The notes: a model not told the origin generated them from the sequence alone. A stretch of 64,000 nt of DNA from Bos javanicus (GCF_032452875.1 NC_083871.1:4315692-4379691); one strand, 5' to 3'; shown: positions 10,901 through 23,890, counted from the first letter of the stretch. Numbers and translations are program-made.

Positions 10901-13037
10901 TCATGTAGTGATGTTTTCTTTCCCAAAACCATACTCTCACCATGGGTTTTCTGCTGCTTTATGGGGAAAATGGGCACATTCTCATTCTATCCCCACCCTC
11001 CACCTCCAGTCAGTCCTACCACTGGGTAAAGATTCTTGGCAACAACTGTAGCTGGAAATCAACAGAAGAGAGAATATAAATATATAAAGCATCTTCCTAA
11101 ATTATGCAAATTGCACTGAATATAAATTCCTTTCCAAAACCCTCCCCCCAATCAGTTTGGGGATGAAAAACATCTTGTGTTTTACAACTACATTTGTTAT
11201 TGCAAAAATATGCAACTCTATAAAAATGAGTGCTGCAAAACCCTTTCTTTAACAGTTCTCTCTTGCTGTCCAGGAGGCTTTATCACAGAACTGATAATAA
11301 AAGCAAAGCTAGGCTCATTTCCAGGAACTTAATGAGTTTTCCCAGCTGTTATCATGAGCAAAGTATTCTTAAATATGAAGATAGAGTTACTTTGAAAACC
11401 TATACTGATTTTATCTTCTGACTAGCCGTCTGCAGTTTATGGCAACACATTTTCTCAGATGCTGCCTTCATACCGTGTAAATGATGACCATTGAAAAGGA
11501 GTATTCACTCATAGTGCTATTGGCTTTCCCATGTTTAAACAAGTCATCCTGCATCTAATATTGTGGTGTTTTTTGCATAACTACCCACAGGTCATCTCAC
11601 AAAGCTGTATTTGCTATTTCATTACCAGTCCCAGGAGTAATTTTTCAAATGCTTTTCTGGTATAATGCTCTTTATCCTTCCCTTAAAAATGCCCAAATAT
11701 AAAAAGGAACAATAAATACTCTAGGCTATAATAAAAACTTAATTTTCTCATTCTAAATGTAAATTTACATAGATTACTGAGATAAAATTGGCATTTTAAT
11801 TATAGATTGCAAAGGGAAAAGATCATATTTCATTGAATATTTCCAAGTTATTGCATTTAAATGGCATTGCACATAGAGTAGCCCAATCAGTCATTCCTGG
11901 AGGCTTGATGATCTTGGATAAATGTGGAAATTTGCACTTCTAAATAATTAGTTTAAGTATCATTAAGCCTTTTAAAACCCATTTCTGCTTATTATAGTTT
12001 ACATATTAAAATGTATTTACTGAGGTTTTGGATAATTTCAAATGTGAGAGAAAAAAGCCAGGCAATAGATTAAAAATATATTAAGCTACAAGCATCTCAG
12101 CTGATGCAAACTGCCTACCTCTCTGATGGTGTGTCTTTTCCCTTGTCCCTGTGAACATTCTTCTACTGAACTAGAATATAGAGCACAGAGTCTCCATTGC
12201 TTCTGGACATATGGCCGCGTTCCTGTTCAATATCAGAAACAAGAAGGAAAGCAGCAGATCTGTGAAGAGATTTTTCTATCACAGTGTCTCCAGAAGTACT
12301 GAATGTACTTGAGGCTTTATTTCAGTTGGTCAAGCTTTGCTTTCATATCAGAACCTATGTGTCTACGTGCTATAATGGGGAATCAGTGTGGTCCCTCTAA
12401 ACTCAATCACTTTCTGGCTCACATCAATGTCTGGGTAAATGTTTCACTGCCAGTGTTTTAAATGTTCAAAAAATTATACATGAAAATGTCTTGTAAAAGA
12501 TGCAAAAACGATCAACTGGGCTTTTTGAGCTGAAGCTATCAGGTATAAGTAAACATTGTTTTTAAGGTAGATAGAAATAAATTAATAAGACTTTGTCCAG
12601 ACTTCAATTCATGGCAAGTATACATGAGAGGAAAAAAAAGGTAGTCAAAATTTTTTTTCTATCTTCAACATGAATGCATTGATAATGAAATGTAAAGTCA
12701 ATATCAGTAGTACTTAGAATGTACCTTTAAATACTTGAGGGTCTCAAGACCCCTTCATAGAGTTCACATTATGGAAATTATTTCTTATATTGATACTAGC
12801 ACTCTATTTGACATATTTGCATTTTCTCTGATGTTACCAAAGCAATGGTGTGTGGTTAGTGCACCTTGGCACAAACCACAACAGTAACAAACTCTACAAT
12901 TTGCTGTTATTTTTGTAACTGTTATCTGCTTGTGATTCTTTAAAACAACAAAAAAAGAAGTAATGCTAGTTTCACTTCAGAATTGCATTACTCTTCGTGA
13001 AATAGTAAGTTGTTTTTTTGACATGCCTAACTATGTA
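10901..13037. other. Mostly unique sequence, no gene seen
   Basis: About 2.1 kb of ordinary AT-rich sequence. No open frame with domain content, no young repeat, and no splice-bounded candidate that stood out. Confidence 0.45.
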
Positions 13038-13049
13038 TTTTTATACATT

Positions 13050-14166
13050 CAGATAGGATCAGTCGCTCAGTTGTGTCCGACTCTTTGCAACCCCATGAAT
13101 CGAAGCACACCAGGCCTCCCTGTCCATCACCAACTCCCAGAGTTCACTGAGACTCACGTCCGTCGAGTCAGTGATGCCATCCAGCCATCTCATCCTCTGT
13201 CGTCCCCTTCTCCTCTTGCCCCCAATCCCTCCCAGCATCAGAGTCTTTTCCAATGAGCCAACTCTTTGCATCAGGTGGCCAAAGTACTGGAGTTTCAGCT
13301 TTAGCATCATTCCTTCTAAAGAAATCCCAGGGCTGATCTCCTTCAGAATGGACTGGTTGGATCTCCCTGCAGTCCAAGGGACTCTCAAGAGTCTTCTCTA
13401 ACACCACAGTTCAAAAGCATCAATTCTTCGGTGCTCAGCCTTCTTCACAGTCCAACTCTCACATCCATACATGACCACAGGAAAAACCATAGCCTTGACT
13501 AGACGAACCTTTGTTGGCAAAGTAATGTCTCTACTTTTGAATATGCTATCTAGGTTGGTCATAACTTTCCTTCCAAGGAGTAAGCATCTTTTAATTTCAT
13601 GGCTGCAGTCACCATCTGTAGTGATTTTGGAACCCAGAAAAATAAAGTCTGATGCTGTTTCCACTGTTTCCTCATCTATTTCCCATGAAGTGATGGGACC
13701 AGTTGCCATGATCTCCGTTTTCTGAAAGTTGAGCTTTAAGCCAACTTTTTCACTCTCCTCTTTCACCTTCATCAAGAGGCTTTTGAGTTCCTCTTCACTT
13801 TCTGCCATAAGGGTGGTGTCACCTGCATATCTGTGGTTATTGATATTTCTCCCGGCAATCTTGATTTCAGCTTGTGTTTCTTCCAGTCCAGTGTTTCTCA
13901 TGATGTACTCTGCATATAAGTTAAATAAGCGGGGTGACAATATACAGCCTTGACGTACTCCTTTTCCTATTTGGAACCAGTCTGTTGTTCCATGTCCAGT
14001 TCTAACTGTTGCTTCCTGACCTGCATACAAATTTCTCAAGAGGCAGGTCAGGTGGTCTGGTATTCCCATCTCTTTCAGAATTTTCCACAGTTTATTGTGA
14101 TCCACACAGTCAAAGGCTTTGGCATAGTCAATAAAGCAGAAATAGATGTTTTTCTGGAACTCTTGC
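13050..14166 (-). repeat. BovB LINE, 5'-truncated, perfect TSD
   Basis: A minus-strand BovB from its 3' end (plus strand cagtcgctcagttgtgtccga) up into the RT domain. A perfect 12-bp TSD, tttttatacatt, sits at 13038-13049 and 14167-14178. This shows one clean target-primed insertion of about 1.1 kb. The tail is very short (gataggatc). Confidence 0.97.
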
Positions 14167-14177
14167 TTTTTATACAT
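13398..14177 (-). pseudogene. BovB reverse transcriptase remnant (longest open frame in the window)
   Basis: A 259-codon frame covering RT from the motif around FIDYAKAFDCVDHNK (catalytic Asp present) through the VRQGCILSP region to the palm motif, then on toward the C-terminal WCWRR region. The palm motif reads YAGD where BovB has YADD, so one catalytic aspartate is replaced by glycine. The first few codons come from flanking TSD sequence (TTTTTATACATT read in reverse), so the start is accidental. There is no endonuclease. It is a truncated LINE copy, not a host gene. Confidence 0.92.
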
Positions 14178-14178
14178 T

Positions 14179-14519
14179 AGGTCTTATAAAACAGAAATAC
14201 AGAGTTAATATGCTGTGGTCCAGTGTTTATCTCAATGAAAAACACATATAGATTGAGTTGTACATTAAACTAGTTGAGTTTTTCGTGAAATAACATCTTT
14301 AATTGAAAGAATAAATGGCAGACAAATCAAGGTTATTCAGACTTAGATATTTAGGAAGAAATTTCTTGAAAATGAATAGTGTGAGTCTGTCAGGAAAACA
14401 GCTGGCAACATATGTTACCTATGATAATATTCTAGCTTTCAAGACAAAATACTAGCTTTTTTTTTTTTTTTCAAAAAAATTAATCGGCTACCTTGAACTA
14501 AACATCATCCCAAAATTTA
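14179..14519. other. Unassigned AT-rich sequence with T-run
   Basis: T-run at about 14458-14472, otherwise nothing recognised. Confidence 0.4.
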
Positions 14520-15925
14520 CAGATATTCTAATGCCTGGCTTTATTGAGATATAATTGATGTTTAACATTATGTACGTTTAAATTGTACAACACAATGATT
14601 TCATACACAGATATGTTGCAAGATGATTATCAGAATAGGATTAGGTAACATCTCTGTCACCGTCACCTCACATAATTGCCATTTATTTTTTGTGGTGAGA
14701 ATATTTAAGATTTATTGTCTTAGCAACTTTCATGTATACAATATAGTATTGTTGACTACAGTCACCATCCTCTACATTAAATCCCAAGAAATTATTCATG
14801 TTACAGCTGGAAGTTTATATTCTTTGACCAACATTTCCAGCTTGTCGTCATCTTCTTCTCCTCTGGGGCTCTGATAATTCACAGATTGTTTCTGTTAATG
14901 ATATCCTATAAATCTCACAATCTTTCTTCATTTCTTTTTATTTATTTATTTTTTCCTTCTCTAACTGGATAATTTCAAAGTCCTGTATTGTAATCCACAG
15001 ATTCACTTTTCTGTTTGATGCATTCTGCTATTGATGCTGCCTATTGCATTTTCTTTTTCTTTCTTATTGCACTTTCATTCTTCAGCTCCGGTATTTGTTT
15101 AAATTGTTTCCATCCCTTTATTAAGGTTATTTTGTTTGTCTGTTGTGTTTTCCTGTAGCCTTCTGATCTTCCTTACCGCAGTTCTTTTGAATTCTTTACT
15201 GGGTGAATCACATATATCCATATTTTAGGAGTGGGTTATAGGAAGACTATTGTGACCCTTTGGTGATATTAACTTTCCTTGATTCCTCATGTTCTTTGAA
15301 GTCTTGTATTGCTGTCTTCGCTAAAAGTAGAACTCGTTTTGAGTCTTTATTGACTTCTTCACCCACTTATGAAGAGAAGTCTATAGTTTGGGTCTTTGCT
15401 GACTATGGAACTCATTTTCCTCTATGAGAAATTTCACAGGTCAAGAGGATCTCCCATGACACTGGGTTACGCAGCCTTAGAAGAGAGGTGATGTGGGTGA
15501 AATCATGCTGTTTTTCTGACCCTTTCCAGTGTGTTCAAACTTGGATGTTTGATATTTCTTGTCTCCATCTTCATGCTGGAACTTCTCCACTGGACTCCTT
15601 GACTTCCACAAAGTATTTGTTGTCTGTGTTTGGTTTTATATGTCAGTTTGGCCTTGTTTGAAAGGGGCTGGAGATAGTTCCTGGGCCACTTAAGTGTTCA
15701 TAGTCAACTCTGTACCTATTATCCTACACTTAGGTGGACAAGATTCTTCTGGGATCCTTTGGTGTATGTTGCTGGATCCCACATCTCCCACAAAAAAATG
15801 TTTTGTTTTCTTTTTTCCCATGGGGAGTTGTCAAACTCTTGTTGTTGAATGAGGGTTATGAACAAAGGATGTCTTATTTGGCCATCTTGCTAAAGTCACT
15901 CCTTGAATATTTTTTATTATAGACC
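14520..15925 (-). repeat. Ancient L1, 3' end joined to 5' region (internal deletion)
   Basis: 14520-14850 on the plus strand reads as the antisense of an L1M-type 3' UTR (tttattgagatataattgat, tagcaactttcatgtatac, actacagtcaccatcc). From about 14860 it switches to antisense of an L1 ORF1/5' UTR-like region (near 14868 'ctggggctctgataattcac'; near 15883 'ggccatcttgctaaagtcac', the reverse of a typical L1 start). ORF2 is missing between them. One internally deleted copy is the simplest reading; two adjacent copies are possible. Confidence 0.68.
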
Positions 15926-16099
15926 TTCAGGTCTGAATAATTTCATCATTAATTTAGACCCATTTCCCTGAAACTCCTACCCATCTGTCCTGGTATCAGC
16001 ATCTGATAAGAGAACAATTTGTAATTCCCGGGAAATTGGACCTACCTTCCCATGGATTGGATTTTCTCATTGACCAGAGTCTTCTCAAAGATTCTCTAA

Positions 16100-16232
16100 A
16101 TCTCTAAGTCACTCAGTCATGTCTGACTCTTTAAGATCCCATGGACTGTAGCCCACCAGACTCCTCTGTCTATGGAATTCTCCAGGCAAGAATACTGGAG
16201 TAGGTTGCCACTTCTTTCTCCAGGGGATCTTT
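16100..16232 (-). repeat. Bov-tA/Bov-A body fragment
   Basis: Minus-strand Bov-A body from aagtcactcagtcatgtctg to ctttctccaggggatctt. The tRNA-like head is missing. Confidence 0.88.
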
Positions 16233-16432
16233 TAAACACTTTTAATTAATTATCTTCCTTTCCTAACAGACATGTCAAGCCTTTTCCCAAACAGCCAACA
16301 ATCACAAAGACTGTTCTGATGAAACTGGTGGTGATATTAAAGAATGTGGTATTTTATATTGTATTATGAAATGTGTCAAAATTTTAAAGAAATGATATAT
16401 CAGTAAAGTAACCTTTTATATTTGACTAATAC

Positions 16433-16757
16433 AAGTGCTTAGTCACTCAGTCATGTCTGACTCTTTGCAATCCAATGGACTGTAGCCTACCAGCCTCCTT
16501 GGTCCATGGGGATTCTCCAGGCAAGAATACTGAAGTGGTTTGCTATGCCTTCCTCCAGGGGATCTTCCCAATCCAGGGATCAAACCCAGGTCTCCCACAT
16601 TGCAGGCAAATTTTTTACCATCAGAGCAGCTGGGGAAGCCCAAGAATACTGGAGTGGGTAGTCTATCCCTTCTCCAGGTGATCTTCCTGACCTGATCAAA
16701 CCCTGGACTCCTGCATTGCAGGTGGATACTTTACCAGCTGAACTGCCAGGGAAGCCC
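16433..16757 (-). repeat. Bov-tA SINE, dimeric form
   Basis: Same architecture as 1702-2033: tail gtgcttagtcactcagtcat, complete body, one tRNA-like head ending near 16640 (ctggggaagccc), a partial body, and a second head ending at ccagggaagcccc near 16757. Confidence 0.92.
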
Positions 16758-17768
16758 CTTCATTGATGCATGGTATCATCAAATTATACATGGGAAAAAC
16801 AATTCATTCAAAATGCAAATAAGCCATGGCCATGAAAAGTTTAATAATATGAGTTTAGATCATACAATGCTCCTAAACATTAAAAAATTGCTTGTTTAGC
16901 TTGATATATATTTAGTATTTCATGTATCAGAAGAGTCAATAATATAGTCTTCCTGTTATCCAACTACATATGTGTGTGAGGCCTGATTTTCTTCATATGT
17001 GTCAGTGAAAACAAGATAGTGCAAAAGACTGAATGGAGAAACACAGAGATGAATCCATCTATTCTATTTAGCTAGACATTAAAGGTACTTGAAAACATAC
17101 AAAAATTTCCATTCCTTTCATTATAGTTTTTCTTTCAGAAATTGTACTTATTTTTAATTAAAGATATGTTAATAGTATATTATTTTTACTTTAATGAATT
17201 AGCACATAGAAATTTATGTTTTTAACTTCAAAGCCAGTTAATATCAAAACTATGATACACAAAAACAAAATTTATCTGAGTTATTAAGCATCTTAACAAT
17301 ATAAAGTTTGAGGACTAATGGCCAACCTTGATTGAAGTAGGTTAGAATGCACTGAGAGAAATTTTATCAGATGGAGGAAAATGATAGATTGTTTGGTATA
17401 GTTGAGTATGTCTATAAGATGCCATCAATAAATGAGAAATTGGAGTGGTTGAGATCTAATTCACGATAAGTTTTTTAAAAGGTAAATGACCAAATTTCTC
17501 AAAGATGATTGCTAACTTTAGGGAACAGAAAGTGCAACAGTGAAAACTTCATACCATAAAACATGGTTGTTCTGTTATTAGTATTTCATAGTAATGATGA
17601 TTTGTGATGAACACGAAATATCTTTATCACTCCCTGCCTACCCCTGCTCCTGTCTCAGTAAGAAAATATCATTTTTTTTTCATTTGTGTGGCCAAAAACA
17701 GAGTGGGTAAAACTAAAAAATAGTGAGTTTTTTCCTTTTCCCTTCCAAAATGGATATTTTCATTTCTT
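16758..17768. other. Unassigned AT-rich sequence
   Basis: No gene or repeat recognised; AT-rich throughout. Confidence 0.4.
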
Positions 17769-18006
17769 GCTGCTGCTGCTGCTAAGTCGCTTCAGTCATG
17801 TCCGACTCTGTGCGACCCCATAGATGGCAGCCCACTAGGCTCCTCTGTCCCTGGGATTCTCCAGGCAAGAATACTGGAGTGGGTTGCCATTTCCTTCTCC
17901 AATGCTTGAAAGTGAAAGTGAAGTCACTCAGTGGTGCCCAACTCTTAGCGACCTCATGGAATGAAGCCTACCAGGCTCCTCCGTCCATGGGATTTTCCAG
18001 GCAAGA
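17769..18006 (-). repeat. Bov-A2 SINE, truncated
   Basis: Plus strand begins with the GCT-repeat (reverse of the CAG tail) and aagtcgcttcagtcatgtcc. Two Bov-A units are joined by a GAAAGTGAAAGTGAAG linker near 17907. The copy stops at ttttccaggcaag, short of the expected ccttctcc end. Confidence 0.93.
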
Positions 18007-19318
18007 TTCTTTTTTAATTGCTATGGCTAAGACTTCAAACACTATGTTGAATAGATATGGTAAGAGTGAACATCTATGTCTTGTTCCCGAAGCCTTTCTT
18101 TCAGTTTTCCACCACCGGCACAATATATTGGCTATGGCTTTGTTGTAAATGACTTTTATTATGTTGACATATGTTCCCTTTACACTCACTTTGGTAAGGT
18201 TTTATCATGAAAGGATGTTGAATTTTGTCAAATGCTTTTGCAGCATTGAAAGAGATGATCATGTGTTTTTCATGCTTCCTTTTTTAAATGTGGTGTGTTA
18301 TATTGATGGACTTGTGAATATTGAAACATTCTTGCAATATTGGTATATTTCACCTTCATACCATATAATCCTTTTTATGTATTGGATTTGGTCTGCTAAA
18401 ATTTTACTGAGGATTCTTGCATGTATATCCATCAAATATATGGGCTTATAGTTTTCTTTTTTGGTATGATCTCTGGCTGGCATTGGTATCAGAGTGATGG
18501 TGACTTCATAAAATGTTTTTGGGAGAGTTTCTCCTCTTCATTCTTTTGAAGAGTTTGAGAAGGAGAGGCATAAATTATTATTTGAATGTTTGGTAGAATT
18601 CTTCACTGAAGCTATTCGGTGTGGACTTGAAACTGCAGGGAATTTTAAAATTACAGATTCTATTTCAATTCTAGTGACCCATCATTCAAATGGTCTGTTC
18701 CATAATGATACAATTTTGATAGACTATACATTTATAGAAACTTGTCCATTTCTTCTAGATTTACAATTTGTACCATTTAATTGTTCATAGTATTCTCTTA
18801 AGTTTTGTTTTTGTATTTCTGTGGCATCACTTTTTATTCTTCTTTTTTCATTTCTTCCTTTGTTTAGTTGTGTCCTCTTTCTTTTCTCAATGCTAAGCCT
18901 GGCTAAAGGTTTGTTGATTTTATCTTTTCAAAAACCAATGCTTGGTTTCATTGATCTTTTGTATTTAAAAAAAAATCTAGTTTATTTTCTCTCTGATATT
19001 AAGTATGCATTTTCTTCTGCTGACATTATATTTAGTTTGTTCTTCTTTTTCTCATGCCTTTTTAGGTGGTAGGTTAGGCTGTTTAGTTAATACTTTTCTT
19101 GTTTCTTGAGAAAGACATGTATCGCTATAAACTTTCCTCTTAACACTACTTTTACTGCACCCTGTTAACTTTGTAAGGTTGTGTTTCCATTGTCATTTGT
19201 CTCAGGGTATTTTTTAATTTACACTTTGATTTCATTATTGAAACCTTTTTTAGTAGCATGCTGTTTAGTCTCCATGTGATCTTTTATCCCCATGTTTCTT
19301 TCACATCTGTTGGCTTAA
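18007..19318 (-). repeat. Ancient L1 ORF2, minus strand
   Basis: Antisense ORF2 landmarks: 'ttcaaacactatgttgaata' near 18036, 'tcatgaaaggatgttgaatt' near 18207, 'ttgcagcattgaaagagatg' near 18237 and 'atggacttgtgaat' near 18305. It abuts BovB at about 19319. All frames are broken. Confidence 0.85.
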
Positions 19319-20256
19319 GTCTCAGTCCTTCTAGTGAATATTAAGGGTTGATTTCCTTTAGGATTGATTGGTTTGATCTCCTTGCATTCCAAGGAACTCT
19401 CAAGAATCCTCTCCAGCACCACAATTCAAAAACATCAATTCTTCAGTGCTCAGCCTTCTGTATGGTCTAACTCTCACATCTATACATGAGAACTGGAAAA
19501 AACATAGCTTTGACTAAATGGAACTTTATCAGAAATGTATACCTCTGCTTTTTAATACACTGTCTAGGTTTGCCATGGTGTTCCTTCCAATGAGCAAGCA
19601 CCTTTTAATTTGAAGGTTGCAGCCACCATCCACAGTGATTTTGGGGCCCAAGAAAATAAAATCTGTCACTGCTTCCACTGTTTCTCCTTCTATTTGCCAT
19701 GAAGTGGTGGGACAAGATGCCATAATCTTTTTTTTTTTTCTTTTTTCTTTTTTTAATGTTGAGTGTAAGCCTGTTTTTTCACTCTCTTCTTTCACTCTCA
19801 TCAAGGGATTCTTTAGTTTCTCTTCACTTTCTGTGATTACAGTGGTATCATTTGCATATCTGAGGTTGTTGATATTTCTCCCAGCAATCTTATTTATAGC
19901 TTGTAACTCATCCAGCCCAACATTTTGCATGATGTACTCTGCATATAAGATGAATAAACAGAGAGACAATATACAGCCTTGCCATATTCACTTCTCAGTT
20001 TTAAACCAGTCAGTTCCATGATGAACTGACTTCTTGACCCACATACAGATTTCTCAGGAGACAGATAAGGTGGTCTGGTATTCCCATGTCTTTAAGAATT
20101 TTCCATAGTTTGTTGTGATCCACACTGTAAAAAGCTTTTAGAACAGTCAGTGAAGCAGAAGTAAATTTTTTTTTTCTGGAATTCCTTTGCTTTCTTTATG
20201 TACAACAGATGTTGGCAACTTGATCTCTGGTTCCTCTGTCTTTTCTAAACCCAATT
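19319..20256 (-). repeat. BovB LINE fragment truncated at both ends
   Basis: A minus-strand BovB from about the 'ctcagtccttctagtgaata' position to 'tctgtcttttctaaaccc'. The last few hundred bases of the 3' end and the tail are absent, so this is not a simple 5'-truncated insertion. A T-rich run at about 19728-19754 interrupts the RT-derived part. The copy is clearly more diverged than the one at 13050. Confidence 0.92.
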
Positions 20257-21013
20257 TTTACATATTATATTTTGTATCAATTATAGAAATAAATTTAATG
20301 GAATAATCCTAAAAAATAAATATTTTTTATTTTGAAATATATAAGCAAAATTCAAATATATTTACAAGATGCTCACCTAAAACAAAGTTATGTGAAATGA
20401 TTTCATAAGAATCAAATTATATCACTTAAATAGTAAGGAAAATAAGGTAATATACTTTTCAGACCAAGTAGAATTTTAAAAGTAAGTAGAACAAAATGAG
20501 TTGTTTTATGTTGTTGGTGAGAAAATTTGAAAGTGAAAACAAAGGTACAAGCATAAAATATGATACTTCACATGTATTTCAAAATTATTAAAAAGGAAAT
20601 ATGTATTAAAAATGTAGTACAGTATGTATCATTTAAGCAAATATTAACAAGTTTATAAATGACCTGGATAATATAGAAAAAAGTATCTATGTCTATATAC
20701 ACATATATTTTATCATAATATAAACAAATAATATATAAACAAATATAAACAATTTATATTTATATTACAGCCTATATAATCATAATATAAACAAACAGTA
20801 TACTTACTTATAAAAACTATAGCAGATTTACAAATTATAGTATATTGGCTCAGTAGTTGTATAAGTAAGATTAACTGTCAGTTCATACTGAGAATATTCC
20901 CTCTTGTAGTATAACTGAATGAATAAGTCATATATTTGAATTGGCCACATGATCTGTCCAGACTGATTTCTAAATAGACCACATTCTGTTTATCCAGTTA
21001 CCTATTGAGGAAC
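20257..21013. other. Very AT-rich unassigned sequence
   Basis: Contains imperfect repeats of an AATATAAACA-like unit at about 20705-20805. No gene seen. Confidence 0.45.
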
Positions 21014-21153
21014 AATGGAGAAGGCAATGGCAACCCACTCCAGTGTTCTTGCCTGGAGAATCCCAGGGACGGGGGAGCCTGGTGGGCTGCAGTCTCTGGG
21101 GTCGCACAGAGTCAGACAGGACTGCAGCGACGCAGCAACAGTAGCAGCTCTGA
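21014..21153 (+). repeat. Bov-A SINE unit
   Basis: Reads tggagaaggcaatggcaacc through cagggacgggggagcctgg to a gcagcgacgcagcaacag tail. This is one unit of the Bov-A2 type in plus orientation. Confidence 0.9.
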
Positions 21154-21169
21154 GAAGCAACTTAGTTCC

Positions 21170-22442
21170 TTCCAAGTTTGGGCAATTATGGATACGCCAG
21201 CTATAAACATCTGTGTGCAAATTTTTATGTGGACATAAATTTTCTGCTCACTTGGGTAAACAAAGAGCATGTCTGTGGAAACACAGTGTAAGAGTATATT
21301 TAGTTTTAGAAGAAACTGCCAAACTGTATCACAAAGTGGCAGTACCAGTTTGCAGTCCTACCGGCAATGAATGAGACTTCCTGTTGCTTTATATCCTCAC
21401 AAGTATTTGGTGTTGTCACTGTTTTGGTTATAAGTCATTCTAATAGGTATGTAATGGTATGTCTTTATATTCAATTTGCGATTCCCTGGTGGCTTGTTAC
21501 TCTGAGTGTCTTTTCATGTGCCTACTTACCATTTGTTTGTCTTCTTTGGTGAAATGTCTACCCAGATCTTTTGTCAAGTTTTCCATTAGGATTTTAGTTT
21601 TTTTTACAATTGTTGAGCTTTAAGTGTCCTTTGTATATTTTTGACATCAGTTCTTTATAAGATGAGTGCTTTGCAAAGATTTTCTCCTGGACTATGGTTT
21701 GGAATATCTTATTCTCTTAAGGAGTACTTTAGCAAAGCAGAAATTGTTAACTGTATTACCATATCCAAGGTCACTTAGATTACTTCCTTTTATTTTCAAA
21801 ATGTTTTATGGTTTTACATTTAGTTTGTGAACAATTCTGAGTTAGCTTTTTGTGAAGAACATAAGGTATCTGTCTAGAGTCTTTCTTTTCTTTTTTTTTT
21901 TTTTTGCATGTAGATGTCCAGATGTTCTGGCACCATTTGTTAAAAAGGTAATACATTCTCAAATGAATTGTCTTTGCTTCTTTCTCAAATATTGACTATA
22001 TTTGTATGGGCCTATTCTGTTTCATCAATCTTTTTTTTTGTTGTTGTTGTTTGGTTTCTTTTGTCTGCTTTTAGTAATGCCACACTTTCTTTATAACTAT
22101 ACAGTAAACCCCGACATCAGATAATGTCAAACCTCTGACCCTTTTTTCCTTTAGCTATTCTGGATTTTTGCCTTTTAATTTAAACTTTAAGAATCAGTTT
22201 GTCAATGTCCACAAAGGAACTTACTGGAACCTTGATTAAAATTGTACTGAATCTATAAATCAGACTGGGGAGAACTGACACCTTAACAGTATTTAGTCTT
22301 CCTTTTCATGTACATAAGACTATCCTTTCACTCATTTAAATTAAAAAAAAAATTCATCAGAGTTTTGTACTTTTCCTCACATACATCTTATACATATTTT
22401 GTTAGTTTAACAACATATATATTTAGATAATGAAGGGTAAAG
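21170..22442 (-). repeat. Ancient L1 ORF2, minus strand
   Basis: Antisense ORF2: 'ggcagtaccagtttgcagtc' near 21336, 'tgtttgtcttctttggtgaa' near 21534, 'ttctggcaccatttgttaaa' near 21924 and 'actggggagaactgac' near 22264. A plus-strand BovB with its own TSD interrupts it at 22453. Confidence 0.83.
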
Positions 22443-22452
22443 CATATTTAAA

Positions 22453-23116
22453 GGGTAAAGCAAGGCCCCATCACTTCATGGAAAATAGAAGACGAAAAAG
22501 TGGACTCCGTGACAGATTTCCTCTTCTCAAATTCTAAAATCACCGCAGATGATGACTGGAGCCATGAAATTAGAGGCCCATTGTTTCTTGACAGGAAAGC
22601 CACGACATACCTAGACAGTGTGTTGAAAAGCAAAGACATCACTTTGCCAACGAAGGTCCATATAGTCAAACTAGTCTTTCCAGTAGTCATATACAGTTGT
22701 GAGAGCTGGACTATAACGAAGGCAGAGCACCAAAGAATTGATGCTTTTGACCTATGGTGGAGAGATGACTCTTGAGAGTCCCTTGGACAGCAAGGAGATC
22801 AAACCAGTCCATCCTAAAGGAAATCAACCATGAATACTCATTGAAAGGACTGATGCAGATGCTGAAACTCCAATATCTTGGTCCCCTGATGTGAAGAGCT
22901 GACTCTTTGGAAAAGACCCTGATGCTGGGAAAGATTGAGGACAAAAGGAGAAGAGGGCATCAGAGGAGATGGATGGATGGCATCACTGACATAATGGACA
23001 TGAACTTGGGAAAACTCTGGGAGATGGTGACGGACAGGGAGGCCTGGTGTGCTGTAGTCCATGGGGTCACAAAGAGTCAGACATGACAGGGTGATTGAAT
23101 AACAACAAAAACAAAC
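22453..23116 (+). repeat. BovB LINE, 5'-truncated, perfect short TSD
   Basis: A plus-strand BovB 3' end from 'ggccccatcacttcatggaa' to 'gtcagacatgacagggtgat' and an AACAACAAAAACAAA tail. A perfect 10-bp TSD, catatttaaa, is at 22443-22452 and 23117-23126. Old and frame-broken; it lies within minus-strand L1 sequence. Confidence 0.92.
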
Positions 23117-23204
23117 CATATTTAAACTATAATAATTATAACTATGTAAAAGCAATATGAAGACAGAATAGTACTAACCAGAATTCCAGTTACGTATCCA
23201 AATT

Positions 23205-23890
23205 ATTTTAAAGAATTGCTACAGTAGCTTTCTTTTTATTTCCATTTGCATGGAATATATTCTTCCTTCGCTTTCAGGCTGTGTGTGTCTTTAGATCTGA
23301 AGTGAGTCTCTTGCAAGCAGCATATATGTAGGCCTTGTTTTTGAATTATTTCTATTTATTAGGTAGTTTGGCCATGTTTTCTGATGTTGGAGATGTGGCC
23401 TTATAGCCTTCTGTAGGTTATACCCCTTAGGGTCCAGCTCTAGTAACCTAGAGCTATATGCTGTAGGGGTGCCTCCCAATTTTCCTGGAGCTATCTGTCC
23501 TGTGACTGGCTTTTCCCTCGTGGTAATACTTCAAAGCCAGGGCTCTGGAGCTGCAAGGAGAAACAATGGCAAACTGTTTACCTCTTCTGCAGTAGAACTG
23601 CTTCCTCATGATCTATACACCCATGGTAAAGCCTACACCCTGTGACTGTGTGTGGAAGAAAGCCCTAATTCTCAGCTGCACTGCTCAGAATGTAGCCTCA
23701 GTAACAGGCAGCCGGGGCAGGATGAGAAGCCCTGAAGTCCTGCTCTTCCTGGGCAGGCGTCCTTTCACCTGTAATGGGAAAGAAGGAGCTTTCTGACCTT
23801 CCCTGCAGCATTCTGGAGTGGAATGTCAAGCTTGTGAGCTGGGAGGGACTACAGAAGAAATGGTCTTTGTTCAAATGTCATGGATACTCA
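23205..23890 (-). repeat. Ancient L1 piece, minus strand
   Basis: 'ttccatttgcatggaatata' near 23240 and 'ctgaagtgagtctcttgcaa' near 23299 are antisense L1 coding landmarks. From about 23345 the text matches an L1 5'-side region (tggccttatagccttctgta, gggtccagctctagtaacct, ctacaccctgtgactg). Probably the same old L1 as 21170-22442, rearranged. Confidence 0.7.

Noticed and set aside
13398..14177. Domesticated reverse transcriptase gene
   Set aside because: The frame is open, but the palm motif is YAGD, the start codons come from TSD flank, and the whole lies within a clean 5'-truncated insertion.
17769..18006. CRISPR-like spaced direct repeats
   Set aside because: The two related units are the halves of a Bov-A2 dimer in eukaryotic DNA. 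There are no regular spacers and no cas genes.
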